Both the position numbers and the translations under genes were made by a program. From Bactrocera neohumeralis (taxonomy: Eukaryota > Arthropoda > Insecta > Diptera > Tephritidae), in assembly GCF_024586455.1 (NCBI RefSeq), contig NC_065919.1, positions 30,914,839-30,978,838 on the forward strand: DNA of 64,000 bases, written 5' to 3'. The notes below the pieces were generated by a model. It saw only the letters and a program-made list of their open reading frames with translations. It made no database searches and had not been told where the DNA came from. Of this stretch, positions 33,491-46,535 are shown piece after piece. Position 1 is the first letter of the stretch. Each line of letters starts with the position of its first letter.

Positions 33491-36059
33491 TTAAGAAATT
33501 ATATCACGCTTATTGGAAAGCCTTGCATTAGGGATAGAAGAATATTAAAATTTTATTAAAGTGTTGCGAAACATCACTATATTAGGTAGGCAAAACAAGT
33601 TAGAAAGGACTTGGTTTGGATATAACCGAATATTTAAAAATCTTCTAATTTGCCGTAAAAAACTTAAATGGACTACAAACATATTTCGTATATTATTGAC
33701 TTATGTTATATGTAGGTCTTAGGGAGCCTGCAGAGAGGATGCGAGATTTAGCGCTGTATTCCGCGCGTTTGCTTTTTAATTTGGTAATTTTATTTGTGCT
33801 TAGGCAAGTTAAAAGGAAAGACATGGACTCCTCAAATAAATAATATTTTACTTCGCCCAAACCGATTTTTGGTAGGCGAGAAGACGACGAGTAATGAAGA
33901 AGGCACCTTACCGCTGGTGCAAGCTTTGCATTATTTTTCGTAACTGTAAAATGTATTTAATTAATTAATGTTTTGTGAGAAATAGAAAAATTACAGGTCG
34001 TAAAAAATACGGATATTTAATACTTCCCGATCGATAAGGAATATAGGGAATTGAATATATTCTGATGAATTAGGGAATTCCCGTCATAATTTTTCCCTTG
34101 AAAATATAATTAGCGGGTATTCTAAATATTGTTCTACAATGAAATGAGACCACCATGCAAACGAAAAACATTGCAAAACTGTTTTCTCGCATTGAACAGC
34201 TTTACTTTTAAACTTCCAATCTGCGCGCCAATCCGATTTCGTATAAAAATGTACGCGCACAGTTTTGAAGCTGATTTCTACCAATCGTCAGATTTCAGCG
34301 GACATCTTAAACTCATTTAGTTTCATTAGCTGTTTCAACAACATCCGACCATAGAGAAAGGGGTGTTAAATAAATATAGTGAGTTATGTTTAAAGGGTGT
34401 TTAATAGTGATAGTTCTTACATTATCTTCAAACCTTGTTATCCCAAATAATATAAATGGGTATGTTACAGAACAAATGTCGGGTGATCGATTTCAAAAAA
34501 CTATTTGAAACATTCTAATGTAAGAACAAGAAAAAGAAGTTGGATCTAAAATTAAGCTAACGGAACCCTACTATCGCATAATACCAAGTTCCCTTGCTAA
34601 AATGCGTTCTTGAACTACATACTAACTATGTCCAAGATATTATTTGTGAACTTGATTTAGTACAGTGACACAACTTTCAGCTTTAAAATATTTTATTTTC
34701 TGAGTTACTACAAACTCATTTTCTTTTGCGGTTGCAAATTTACGGATTTTGTGCTGTTGAAGATGTGGGTTGCTGGCAATTATTGGGATTTTTACGATCT
34801 CTGAGTGGTTGCATAAGAATGGCTATGGACACACATTTCCGATTACTAGTGTTTTATTAGTAAGTGCATGTATCCTATCCATGTTTCGTCGCTTACTAGA
34901 AAGTGCATTCATATGGAAATAAGTGCATATGCGCTGACACTATTGTGTTCGTCGAATCCATTTGGACCTTCAATGCGCCATTCAATGGCTTGGCTTTCGA
35001 TGGATGCACCATTCGCTTGTTATTGTACTTGTTTTGTCTGATGATATGGTTGTTGTTGACGTTGTTGCTGGCAGACGACAGGCCATAAGTGGTAATAACA
35101 ATTCCGTTCGAGAGGCGTTTCGGTTTTCAATGACATAAATGCTCTTCGGAATTATACTAAAGCACGATTTGCAATGCTACGACTAGCATCTATGTACGTA
35201 TTCATATGGTTACATAAGTGTGTTTGCCTATGCTTACATGCATTCATAGGTCTGCAATTTCATTCCCGTAGGAAAACGCATTATATACTCGTATATTCAG
35301 ACGAATTTTATTTCATAAAAAACAAGTTTCGAAAACGTCAAATGTCTGATCTCAAAATATTTTTGCAGAACTCCACAGATTCTAAAATAACATTATGCTC
35401 GCGGTAGAGAATGGAACAATCACTTACCATAACTTCAACTCACATCTGAAAGATTCGATGTCAACACTTTAACTTCTCTATCCACCATTTATAGTTCGAA
35501 GTACCATACGCACAAGCTTTGCTGATAGAGAACATTTACACTCTTAAGTTCATCCAAAGGTAAGACTTCTCAATTCTTATGTATTCTTTCTTATGTGTAT
35601 GGAGAATAACTCACATTGACGTCTAGCGCTCCGAACAAAGTCGGAACTTGTACTTTTTCCTACAGGGATGTAAGTATGAATGTGTTAGGTTTTTAAGCGG
35701 GTCGGCCGCTGGCCTAAAATGCAACTGACATGGCGAGACATTCTTGCCACATGACTTATGAATGCATATACAAATATACTTATAAGTACGATAAACTCAT
35801 ACTCGATTGCATATTCGAGCCTTTTAAGAAGACTTGGGTATGAGTTGCCATTCATTTTTGTTGCGACAACTGATAAAGATCTGAAATTCTAGACAAATCT
35901 AGTGGATTTACAGGTCATTTTTGCTTAAAAATGTGGAGTAAATATTTTGATACTCTTCGAAATTATACTGTTCCTTAAAAGGGAATTGAGTCAAGTTTCC
36001 TTGTTGACTCAACCAAAACTTTAACTTCTCTTTTAGTTTAACAATGAAATTACTTATTT
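33491..36059. other. Gene-free stretch, 2.6 kb
   Basis: I see only AT-rich unique sequence with short overlapping open frames on both strands (for example near 34084-34320 and 35174-35407). None has a recognisable domain. Confidence 0.4.
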
Positions 36060-36800
36060 ATGTATATCCGTTATGCTCCGTCCGTAAAGACAGCCATTCA
36101 CGGTTTGGTGCCTGATAGGTTCCAAAAACAATGAGTCGGTTTTTTGATAGAGCTTTGCCTTCACAGAGAAAGTGGAAAACAGTTTTCGTATATCCAGGCC
36201 CATTTTTAGCACATGCTCTTCAAAAGCTCGGTGCCTCGTTATAGTAGCTGCAAGTCCGTATATACTATTTGTAGATCTATTTCAAAAATCCTTGGTTTCA
36301 TACCTGTCGTATTTGGACCATATATGCTTTGTTATCTTGCAGTTTGTTGTTGATTTCCATTTGCGCAGAGAATTTTGATCAAAATGCATATAAAGATTTG
36401 ATCGTCCCCAGCGTGCATGGTATTAATTACATACGTATCGGATTAGTCTGAGGAGGTTCCTAGCTTTGCCAACTCGTCTGCCTTTTAGTTGCCGAAAATG
36501 TTTCTGTGACCCGAAACCCAAATTATGGGCAAATGGAATCGACTTGCCAATGACCTGAAAGCCTTGTTGTAATTGTTAACTACACTGGAATTGATCCGTT
36601 GATGTAGTTATTCTCCATAGGTCTTCTGTATAACTAGTTCTTTTGCTTGGAATATGATGGCTGAATATGGTAGACGGATAGAAAGTGAAATGCTCAGATT
36701 GGAGTATAGCCCCGCTCCTACTCCGCAGTCCATTTGAACCCGTCAGTATAGATAGAGATAGTATCCTTCTTCCCTACTAAACCTCTTTTCTATTCACGTC
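36060..36800 (-). mobile_element. RNase H and tail fragment of a non-LTR retrotransposon (R1/I/Jockey type)
   Basis: Read on the minus strand with several frame changes: a LTGSNGLRSRSGAILQSEHF start (RNase H first Asp region, damaged), VIGKSIPFAHNLGFGSQKHF and GRRVGKARNLLR (RNase H end), KITKHIWSKYDRYETK, and ATITRHRAFEEHVLKMGL (tail). The last two match 32120-32610, so both are the same family in opposite orientation. It is dead. Confidence 0.7.
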
Positions 36801-39354
36801 TAGAGGGTAACCTTATCCGACAGTGATATTGAAATCTATTCTTAGGAGGATATATTTTTATTTACTTAGGTTTACCTGGTTCAGGATGGCGCTATGTCCA
36901 TAATTTTTCCGATTTCAACCTGCTAATTCCTTTATTCTAAGAGCAGACTTTCCAAGTAAACACGTCTATGACCATTTGATGCAGGAGAATATTAAGAGCT
37001 TCGGTCGGACATGGCTTAATGAGAGGGGTCCATAATGCTGCTCTTTGTATTCCATTTAATTTCCTGATATTTTTGTTATAAGTAGGATATACATTTATTT
37101 TATTGGTTGGGAACTCCTATTTATGACTCCCACGGTTTTCACTAACGACCTTGTGGCAAATCAGATAATTGTTTTTATATCAAGTAAATGCATCAAGTAT
37201 GTTCTTGAAAGATATTCTTACAACGATCTGGATGTTTTAGAAAATTACAATATCTACAAAAGTCTATTTCGGACCTTAGTCTTAATTGTATTATCAGAAC
37301 ATGTCCTCTTTAAGGCAGTCTAACTATTATGGTAGTAATATTTATTATTTGTTCTTCCCATTTGTAACATCATTCATATTTTCAGTAAATTACACTGGCC
37401 TATAGTGTTTTTTTGCCCTAGATATAAGATTGGTTTTAAATACATAAGTACTCACAGTTCATGACACTACTCGTATCAATGATTTTGAAAGATTTTCTCT
37501 CGTTAATTTTTTATATATTTTCATTGTAAATTACTAAATCAGAAAACATGGAACAAAATAACGTATATACCATATTTCAAATATCAGTTTATATTTGAAA
37601 TATTGAGATGTATTATATATGTATATTATATCCTTACTTTTAAACGTCTTTAACAAGTACTTCCTCTATATTTTTCTTGTTAACAATATCTTTTTAAGGT
37701 TCAGTAGTATTCTGCCAAAATGGAACGATTTAATCAAACTTGATCCCTCTCTTCTCTCACTTTACGTGCAAGTGGAACAACTCTCTCTTTGCTTCCCACC
37801 ATAATTATTTAAATTATCCGAAAATGTATCCAAATGATTGTGAATATAATCTAACTCATATTTGCTCTCAGAATATTAAAGAATGTCAGCATATTTTGGA
37901 TAATTTATTCATAATTTGATTGTTACCTACGAAAATTTCGACTATCAACACTAAACTTTTCCAAGCTACACTTTCCGTAACAGTCAAAATTTTGACAAAA
38001 TCTGTATCTTTTATGTAACAAATTGTTTTAACATTAATTTATGAAATTACTGAGTTCATTTTGTGACAATAACTTTGTTGAAGATGGTTCGCCCTCTTAT
38101 TAACATCCATTGGTGGAATGTACCAATATCACTGGCCTACACTCATTGTGGTGCCTAAGATTCTAGAGTTGATTTTAGGTATATTTTGTGAGCTAATACG
38201 AAAATATCAGTCACATCTCGTTTGTGTGGAACCCACGCTTTATCTTGATTGCCAATTTCAATACCAAAGTAAGCAGAATACAAGCGAATTACAATGTCAT
38301 TAATCGGTTTCCGTTGATTTTTCATTATATACTCGCCGCATATATAACAAAACTTGTCAGGATCATTACTGCAACTACTCGACTTACTTTCCATAATAAA
38401 TTTGTACTATTAATCTCATAAAAGTGATAATCAGATTGACAGAGAATAAAACCGGAAAAAAATTAAAATAAGACTTTCAGGTAAACCAGAGCTGTCAGCT
38501 GACATCTAGTAGCAGCAATACAGTTAATACCTACTTTACAGACTACAGATACGGACAGAGCTGAACCAAACAAACAAATTTTTTTTGTAGGCCAGTGTTA
38601 TTGAACGCAGCTCGCAGAGATAAGGAGAAGCCCAATTCATCACTCATTAGATATGAGAGATCAATTGCTTCTTAATGTCAAAATCTTCTGAACTCAAGAA
38701 ACTGTCAAAGTTCAGGAGTATTTGACGTTTCTCACACTGGAATAAGTTGGGCATCTCTTTATCCCTGACTACATGTGACATAGAAATCTGTTGAGCATTG
38801 ATTTCTTTACTGAATGGCAATTGACATTTTCGTTGATGACATTTCACATTTGCGTGCTCTCACATATGGTATGGTAAACCTGATAAAACTGAAAATTAAT
38901 GAATAAATGATCTTGGCAGAGAACGAATAATTTTAAAATCCAGTGGTATAAAATAGCGTTAATAGCTAAAAGCTGCTGCAAAAAAAAGCATTTTTGAACA
39001 GCTGTGATTTTTATTGAACTTACACGGATTTAATTGGTTTTTGGTTAAATGAAGCTTAAAATCGCATCTTTCCAACACTATATGGTATGACACAATGTGA
39101 TTAGTAGCACTGGAGATATACGATTGCAACGACATCTATTGAGAAAATACGAAAAGTCTTTTTCAACTACTCAATAAAAGTACTATGGCTACGGCTATGT
39201 CTTACAAGTAAAGTTTGTCTATGCAGTACTTGTATACAAGTTTTCAATCAAATACTGATTTTATCTTAAATACAAATTATAAATGAAATAAATTTTAGAT
39301 AAGTGTACTTTTCTTTTATCAAACACATCACAGTTCTTAAACATTTGCATTCTT
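36801..39354. other. Gene-free AT-rich stretch with one zinc-binding ORF relic
   Basis: Apart from the 38155-38394 relic I see no coding sequence. A short motif (CACACTGGAATAAGTTGGGC, about 38735) is shared with 55889 and, inverted, with about 55370. Confidence 0.4.
38155..38394 (-). pseudogene. Relic of a CYICG-type zinc-binding ORF, probably transposon-associated
   Basis: The frame encodes DPDKFCYICGEYIMKNQRK, then RLYSAYFGIEIGNQDKAWVP and HKRDVTD. A Cys-x-x-Cys pair followed by AYFGxxxGxQDKxWxPH is a pattern I know from many arthropod repeat-derived proteins of unknown function. There the second half carries an HHxDCYFC motif. Here that half is lost: downstream minus-strand sequence shows only scattered matches. 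I infer a dead piece of a mobile or multicopy gene. Confidence 0.55.
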
Positions 39355-39600
39355 GCACTATGACAAAAAGTTGTCCAAATCCAACCAAAACTGTTCAAGT
39401 CCTTAGGTGCCGAAGCTGCGGACCTCAACACATATACATAGTTGACTTTTGACAGAAAATATCGGTCAAAGTGTGAGATATATAATTGGATTCAGAGAAA
39501 ATTCCTTTCCGATAATATTTGTCTGTGTGTCAAAAATAGGTTGAATGGGATTAATACCTTAAGGCCTCATACACCTAGAAAAATTTTCCAATAAGGATGA
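39355..39600 (+). repeat. Fragment of repeat family X
   Basis: Blocks TATGACAAAAAGTTGTCCAA, ATAGTTGACTTTTGACAGAA and AATATCGGTCAAAGTGTGA match 48755-48880 of the long family X copy in the same orientation. Confidence 0.55.
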
Positions 39601-39734
39601 TACGATTTCTAAGAGTCGTTTCGGCAATTTTTAATATGTCATGAACTGTAATTTTTTTCATTGTATTCAGTAATGTTCACAGTTTCATCATAGGAAGATA
39701 TACGCAAGAACAACATTTAAGAATTATTCATTTT

Positions 39735-40110
39735 TATTATCAAAGAAATCGGTCTCCAATTAGAACTTTTTGTGCGCTTTTGCCATTTTATGGTCGTAAT
39801 AATCGTTCACCTGAGCTCGCTATTCGTCGAATTGTTGAAAATTTCAAGCGCAAGTGTTGCTGAAGACCACTGGTTATCGACTCCAAGAAATGGGACTGTC
39901 TCGAACCACAATCTGCGGTTTTGGAAAATGAATCCGTATAAAATTGTTCTCACTCAAGAACTGAAGAAATTGGACTACCGTAAACGTCGTGAGTTTGCTG
40001 ATTTTGTCTGCAATCTGAGTGGAGCGATAAATAAACAAAACTGTCGATTCTGGTGCGAAGAAAATTCACAAATTTTTCATGATTATTCGGTATTTGGGGC
40101 TTGAAAAATT
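39735..40110 (+). mobile_element. Transposase fragment, Tc1/mariner (IS630) superfamily
   Basis: Across shifting frames it reads FYGRNNRSPELAIRRIVENF (N-terminal helix-turn-helix), NPYKIVLTQELKKLDYRKRR with EFADFV, and INKQNCRFWCEENSQIFHD. This gives the order helix-turn-helix, linker, start of the catalytic core. The segment with the first catalytic Asp between FADFV and INKQNC is deleted. The same deletion-prone family occurs at 33240-33490. Confidence 0.75.
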
Positions 40111-40668
40111 TAGCCTGATTTCGACAATTTTGCAGAGTTCTGTTCCGATATCTTAATGGTGCTTGACTTATATATTTTAAAGTGAAAGAAACAGATGAAA
40201 CACAAAATTGTGTATGACGTGATTGAAGACCGACTACGTCCATTTTCATAATACAATATAACATAAAGCAACATATCAGGTTAATATTACAATAGTGCAA
40301 AACAATGAGCAATAGTGCAAAAGTTGGTTGACAGAGTAATAGAAATGCGCATTTGTATGGTCGAAGTGTTCCAATATTTCGCCGTAAGAGTGATTGCTTT
40401 AAACAAGTCCCACATCGGCGAAAGTCTGACTGACATCTCCAGACAGAGCAGTCCTTCAAATCTTTTCTAATTCCATGTTTCGATTGAATATTGGTAAGTC
40501 ATTGTGTACTCATTCCAAATTACGATTTTCTTTCTTGGATACTTACCCTTATCTGCATTGTGACTATAAATTGAAAATAAACTATCCTTTCTCCGAAGTT
40601 GGATCTAGCAAAATTTTTATTAAATTGGTTGAATAATTGACATTTTTTATATATAAAGTAGTAGTTCC
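40111..40668. other. Unassigned sequence between transposase relic and RTE copy C
   Basis: The 169-codon minus frame at 39950-40459 is antisense to the transposase relic and continues by chance. No domain is seen. Some of this may be further decayed transposase. Confidence 0.4.
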
Positions 40669-43184
40669 GGGAGGATGGAGTCATGTGTAGAAGTTCCCAC
40701 AAGTGAGGAAAGTTCTCTGATCGTCATTCACTTGGGAGTGGTCAGAAACGATTCTTTTACATATGACTCAAGCAGCTCACGACTTCCGGTCTTTGACCAA
40801 GTATCCTCTGGGTATCCTAAAAACATCCGTTTGAAGACGAGCTAAAGTGAGAAGGAGAAATATCCCCTACATAGGGTTGTGCGCTGGGTTTGGGACGCGC
40901 CACGTAAAAAACAGTACCAATGAAAACTAAACGACAGCCTCGGATGAGCGACCCCCCTTTTGCTAACGACCATGGCAAACGAAATAAGGACTACGAATTG
41001 AGGACATGCACCTGGAATGTCTGGTCCCTTAATTGGGAAGGTGCCATATAAAGGAGCGAAAGTTTGGTGTTGAATTCATGGTGGGAGAGAGACTCCGTCG
41101 CCAAGTACTATCATTCACTCCGGTGAATGAACGTCTAGCCACAATCCGCATCAAAGCGAGGTTCTTCAACATATCGCTGATCTGCGCCCACGCCCCGACG
41201 GAAGAGAAGGACGATGTGACCAAAGATGCCTTTTATGAGTGTTTGGAGCGCACTTATGAGAGCTGCCCTGCCACGATATCAAAATCGTGCTTGGCGACTT
41301 TAACGCCAGGGTGGGCAAAGAAGGTATCTTTGGCACTACAGTCGGTAAATTCAGCCTCCACGAGGACACCTCCCCAAATGGATTGAGTCTGATCGACTTC
41401 GCCGGGGCCCGAAATATGGTTATCTGTAGTACTAGATTCCAGAATAAGAAGATTCATCAAGCTACCTCGCTGTCTCCGGATCGAAAAACCACCAACCAGA
41501 TCGATCATGTTGTGATAGACGGAAGACACGTTTCCAGTGTTTTAGATGTGCGTGCGCTCCGAGGTCCTAACATAGACTCGGACCACTATCTTGTTCCAGC
41601 CAAGATTCGCACCCGCCTCTGTGCAGCGAAAAACGCACGCCAACAAACACAAGGAAGGTTCGACGTCGAGAAACTGCAATCGCAACAGACAGCCGAGAGA
41701 TTTTCTACTCGGTTTGCACTCCTGCTCTCTGAGAGCACTCGTCAACAACTCGGTATAAGGGAACTGTGGGACGGCATTTCAAACTCCTTACGTACAGCTG
41801 CAACCGAAACCATTGGTTTTCGAAAAGTGCAAAAAGCAGCTGGTACGACGAGGACTGCCGTGTTGCAGCGGAGAGAAAACAGGCTGCCTACCTCGCAACG
41901 TTACAATCGACCACAACACGTGCGGGATGGGATAGATACCGAGAGTTGAAGAGGGAAGCGAGACGCATTTGCAGACAGAAAAAGAAAGAGGCCGAAATGC
42001 GTGAGTACGAAGAGCTTGATAACCTGGCCGACAAGGGTAATGCGCGAAAATTCTACGAAAAAATGCGGCGGCTTACAGAAGGTTTCAAGACCGGAGCATA
42101 CTCTTGTAGAAAATTATGGAGGGAACACTTCCTCAGCCTGCTGAATGGCAGTGAACGCACAACGCCAGTAGAAGGAGAACCCGATTCCCCAATCGATGAC
42201 GATGGAGCAGACGTTCCATTGCCCGACCAAGAAGAAGTTCGAATAGCAATTACCGGTCTGAAGAACAACAAAGCGGCGGGGGCTGATGGATTGCCGGCCG
42301 AGCTATTCAAACACGGCGGAGCAGCACGAAAGGAGCTGCCTTTATGCCGCGATGTCTGAATTTGGTATCGCCGCAAAAGTAATACGGCAGTGTAAATTGA
42401 CGTTGAGCAACACCAAAAGCTTCGTCAGAATCGGGAAGGACCTCTCCGAGCCGTTCGATACCAAACGAGGTTTCAGACAAGGCGACTCCCTATCGTGCGA
42501 CTTCTTCAACCTGCTATCTCCTGTCATCAAACAAACAGTCGTCGCACTCGCGACTTGGCTCTCACATCACTGTTGATAGTCATAACTTTGAAGTCGTAGA
42601 TAATTTCGTCTATCTTGGAACCAGCGTAAACACCACCAACAATGTCAGCCTGGAAATCCAACGCAGGATAATTCTTGCCAACAGGTGCTACTTCGGACTG
42701 AGTAGGCAATTGAGAAGCAAAGTCCTCTCTCGACGAACAAAAATTCCTGCCCTGCTATCTGGTGCAGAGGCTTGGACGATGACAACAACTGATGAGTCGA
42801 CGTTGCGAGTTTTCGAGAGAAAAGTTCTGCGAAAGATTTATGGTCCTTTGCGCGTTCGATGGAACGATGAGCTGTACGAGATATATGACGACATTGACAT
42901 AGTTCAGCGAATTAAAAGACAGCGGCTACGCTGGCTAGGTCATGTTGTCCGAATGGATGAAAACACTCCAGCTCTGACAGTATTCGACGCAGTACCCGCC
43001 GAGGGAAGCAGAGGAAGAGGAAGACCCCCACTCCGTTGGAAGGACCAGGTGGAGAAGGACCTGGCTTCGCTTGGAATATCCAATTGGCGCCAGGTAGCGA
43101 AAAGAAGAAACGACTGGCGCGCTGTTGTTAACTCGGCTGTATTCGTGTAAGCGGTGTCTACGCCAATTAAGAAGAGGAAGAAGT
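40669..43184 (+). mobile_element. RTE-clade non-LTR retrotransposon, copy C, with internal deletions
   Basis: Both ends are kept: leader GAGGATGGAGTCATGTGTAG and 3' end TCTACGCCAATTAAGAAGAG. Endonuclease pieces lie in two frames (41033-41386 HIKERKFGVEF; 41287-41949 LGDFNARVGKEG through IDSDHYLVPAKI), with a linker at 41766-42359 ending GLPAELFKHGGA. C-terminal codons lie at 42710-43150 (FERKVLRKIYGPLR, RWLGHVVRMDE, RGRGRPPLRWKDQVEKDL). Deletions remove the segment after NWEGA (near 41045), the fingers between HGGA and ARKELP (near 42325), and motif C with YADD (near 42512). It is non-functional. Confidence 0.87.
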
Positions 43185-43439
43185 TCCGGCCTCACTTTGA
43201 CAACGGAATACATTAAATACTATTTCGTGATTAAAGAACGAAAATAAATATTATTCATCGAAAATCGCTTTATTGATTTTCAAAATATTTTCCACTAAGA
43301 TCTTGTTTGGACCGATTCTCGAATCCCTTTTGCCACTCTGATTGAGATAAATAAATAAATAAATAGGTATGGGTTCTGAACACATCAACCGCCTTTTCTG
43401 GTATCAGAAAACGTTGACCTCTTAGTCTATCTTTTACAT
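43185..43439. other. Short spacer with an (AAAT)n microsatellite
   Basis: An AAAT microsatellite at about 43347-43365 lies between RTE copy C and a minus-strand mariner. Its left part probably includes the mariner 3' region, but I could not find a terminal inverted repeat. Confidence 0.4.
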
Positions 43440-44190
43440 ACGGAAATAAAAGTTATTTGGTCCTAAGTAATGACTATACGATGGATGACTCATTAAAGTG
43501 ATGGTTTGAATGCTCAAAATATGAGGAGTGATCTGATTTCGACGGTTGGTTTTCCTGACTTCTTGAAAGACAGAAGAACTCAGAATTTACTGTTTTGCGT
43601 TTTGGTATGGATGCGATATGTTCAGTTGTTCCATAAAAACAAGCAACTATTTGCTTGGAAGTGCTTCGTGCACGAACAACTTTTGTTGGATTCAGCTCAT
43701 CTTGAAACACCTATACAGTCGACTGCTCTTTACTTTCGAGCACATACGCGTTTCATCATCTGTCATGCCGTACGATGTCCATTATTCGAAGCCATTATTT
43801 CTCTCAACCAATCGACAAGAGGCTTATTTTAAGCGATCTACAGTCAAATGTACATGCAATATTGAATGTATGCTGGTCTCACAAATGTCTATAGTTGTCT
43901 CAATCACATGATAGGTCATGTAACGATCTTGCAATGTGAATTTGCGCACAGCATCAATAGTTTCCGGGACAAGAGCTGTTTCAGACGACCTTCACGAAAT
44001 TGGTCTAAGATTGATTTACGACCACACTCGAAATCACCACACCATCGATAAACACCGGTCTTTTATGGAATTTCATCGCCAAAATTCCATTAAGTTGCTC
44101 AGTTAATCAACCTCGAAAGTTTTAAAAAATAATCACGCGAAGTGTTCGCGACTTAATTCCTTTTTTGATCGAAATGAATATTTCAAGTTA
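43440..44190 (-). mobile_element. mariner transposase pseudogene, minus strand
   Basis: From right to left: an SREHFRVIIFYNF-like N-terminus, VPETIDAVRKFTLQDRYMTY and HVIETTIDICETSIHSILHV (helix-turn-helix), then VFQDELNPTKVVRARSTSKQ and IVACFYGTTEHIA in the catalytic core. IQTITLMSHPSYSHYLGPNN, the mutated third-Asp block (SPDLAPNDFF in live relatives), lies near 43445-43500. Stops and frameshifts are numerous, and the first Asp block is damaged or lost. It is near full length but dead. Confidence 0.78.
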
Positions 44191-46531
44191 CTGTAAACAA
44201 CACAAACACATATATAGACATCAGAGTATACATATGTAACATCAAAAATGTCAAACTTTACGATAAAGTTGTATGTTACAAGATGGCAACACTAGGGTTG
44301 CCAAATTCAACGATATAAAAGGTATCCTACGTTATGTGTTGGTGTTATAGTTTTTCTTGTTTTTATAAAGTTTTTAAGAAATGTTTCAATCAGTTCTCCA
44401 TGCAGAATCACTACGTCGAAACGTCGGGCTTTGTGAACAGAACGCTCCTACATACATACATATGTATTGTGAGTTGGGAACTTCGTTTCTTCGATATAAA
44501 AAGATTCGAAATATTTAACTATACTTATTAGAAGATCTCAAAGTATAGACGAAATTCAAACTCAATATGCGCTCAAAAGAACAAAAGAAAGAAAACAGGG
44601 GGTGACATATACGATAAGTAAGTCTAAAATACTAACAAGTCTAAGGTAAATAGACTTCAAATCCCAACGGCCATTGAGGATGGTGAACTTCAAAAAGCTT
44701 TTGTTCATGTGGGCGTTAAATATGAAATCACCATAAATTAAAAGCCATCGAAATAAATCAATAAAGATTAAATCTCAAGCATAATCCATGCCACCAAAGC
44801 GCACGTTCGAGCGTTCTGCAATATACAACCAAATGTCATTACTACATATGTATGTATGTATGTATGTACATGTGTGGTATGTAAATGCTTACTTATGCAT
44901 GCATATACGCATCTGCTCGTACATTAATGCGCTTCCAGCAACTACAAATAGTCGGCTGATACAAAGTACGCCCATTCAAGTAGGTATCCGCAATTTAAAT
45001 AATGTATTTAGCAACTTTCTATTTTTCATATACAAACATACATGCATACTTACATAGTAAATGCGGATACACGTATCGGACGGCACTTCGTTCTTTTGCA
45101 TAGTTGTAGATCAGCATTTGCAAAGCAACATTTAGGTGTGTGTGGTATGCCGCATCTTGTAAAGGAGTATATATCTTAATTTATATGATTACATATATAT
45201 ACATATATTTATGTACATATATACATACATATTTCAAGATTTCAAAACATATTATAGGAGCTGCTATTGGAATATTCGTGATTGCACATTCATGAGATTC
45301 AGGTGGGTCATATGCAAAGTAGAATTCTTAAACGCTTACTTATATACAATTCATACATACACACACACACATGCGTATAGTCATACATATGCATTCGAAT
45401 CGAAGTAACAAATTTTAATTAAAATGCTGAAATTGTTAAGCCTCTCAGGGCGTAGCGATAGATACAAAGCAGATTAAAATAATAGCAGAACTGAATATAA
45501 AATACCCAGTCACCCAGTCTCGACAACTATGAACACCATACTTGCAGACTTCATAATGCCAAGCACTAGCACACACTCGCACAATGATTTTGAGATTGTA
45601 AGGATCTTTGTTTCCAGTGACGAAAACAATGCCACAGTCAGTGAAAAAGATTTGAAGACAATGCAAAAGTCATTCATCGGTTGATGAAGCGACTCAAATT
45701 GGCGGGCAGAGCGACAACAAAGCGCTGAAACCATAACGGGACGCCGTAATCTTTTGCAGTGTTTCCTCTATGAATAAGTTGCGAGTAGGCTTAGAAAAAG
45801 TTTCTCGATATGGATTGGCAATGTTACACAGTTATAGTGTACGAGATACGAGGTATGTTCAAAAGTAAGTTTACAAAATAAAATTTCGCTGGCTTGTGGA
45901 GACTTCAAATTTTGAATTCTCTTTTGGAGAATTGTCTTAGTTTGATTCGCAAAACCTTGGAGGTGGCGAATCGAACAAGCAACTGGTATAAATAAAATGA
46001 ACAAAGAATAACAGGCGAATCTACTCGTATGTATTACTTATTATATAAATATATATAAAACAATCACTACATTAGGGATATGGAGCTTAAAGCAAGGCTT
46101 TGTTTTCATACAATTTTAGGAAGACAACTCATTGACCGATATTCGATATAAAATCTGCTATAATATCAAAAATCTTCATAAGCACTATATGGGTACTGAG
46201 GTAATTTGTGGACCGATTTCATACATTTTCGGCGTTAAACTATATACCGTCTTTTGGGAACTAGGCCAAATATTCACCCGATTTTTTCTATTTTAAGCAC
46301 AAGATTTGCTTTGAATTTCATTAATGCAACTGATATATGCGGGATAGGGGAGTTATTAAGTTATTGGAGTTAAGCGAAAAAAGCACCCGGAAATTGTAAT
46401 TAAGTACCCGGGTAAATGATATATCATTTATTTTATTTTATTATATTTATTTTGCTAAGTTGGTAGTAATGTCCTTAAATACTGTGCCAAAATGAGAGCG
46501 ATCTGTCAACCAACATGTTTACAGCAGCTGC
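44191..46531. other. Gene-free stretch with CATA/TATG microsatellites
   Basis: Microsatellite patches lie at about 44845-44880, 45190-45235 and 45350-45390. A stretch at 45430-45760 is less AT-rich and contains AAAATAATAGCAGAACTGA, loosely like the Tc1 terminal motif at 53275. A GAGGTATGTTCAAAAGTAAG block near 45850 loosely resembles a mariner end. Neither could be extended to an element. Confidence 0.35.
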
Positions 46532-46535
46532 TTAA

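Noticed and set aside
39950..40459. 169-codon minus-strand frame
   Set aside because: Its right half and C-terminus lie opposite the transposase relic and encode no known motif.
43340..43370. Simple AAAT repeat considered as an array
   Set aside because: It is a plain microsatellite without spacers; nothing in the window resembles CRISPR.
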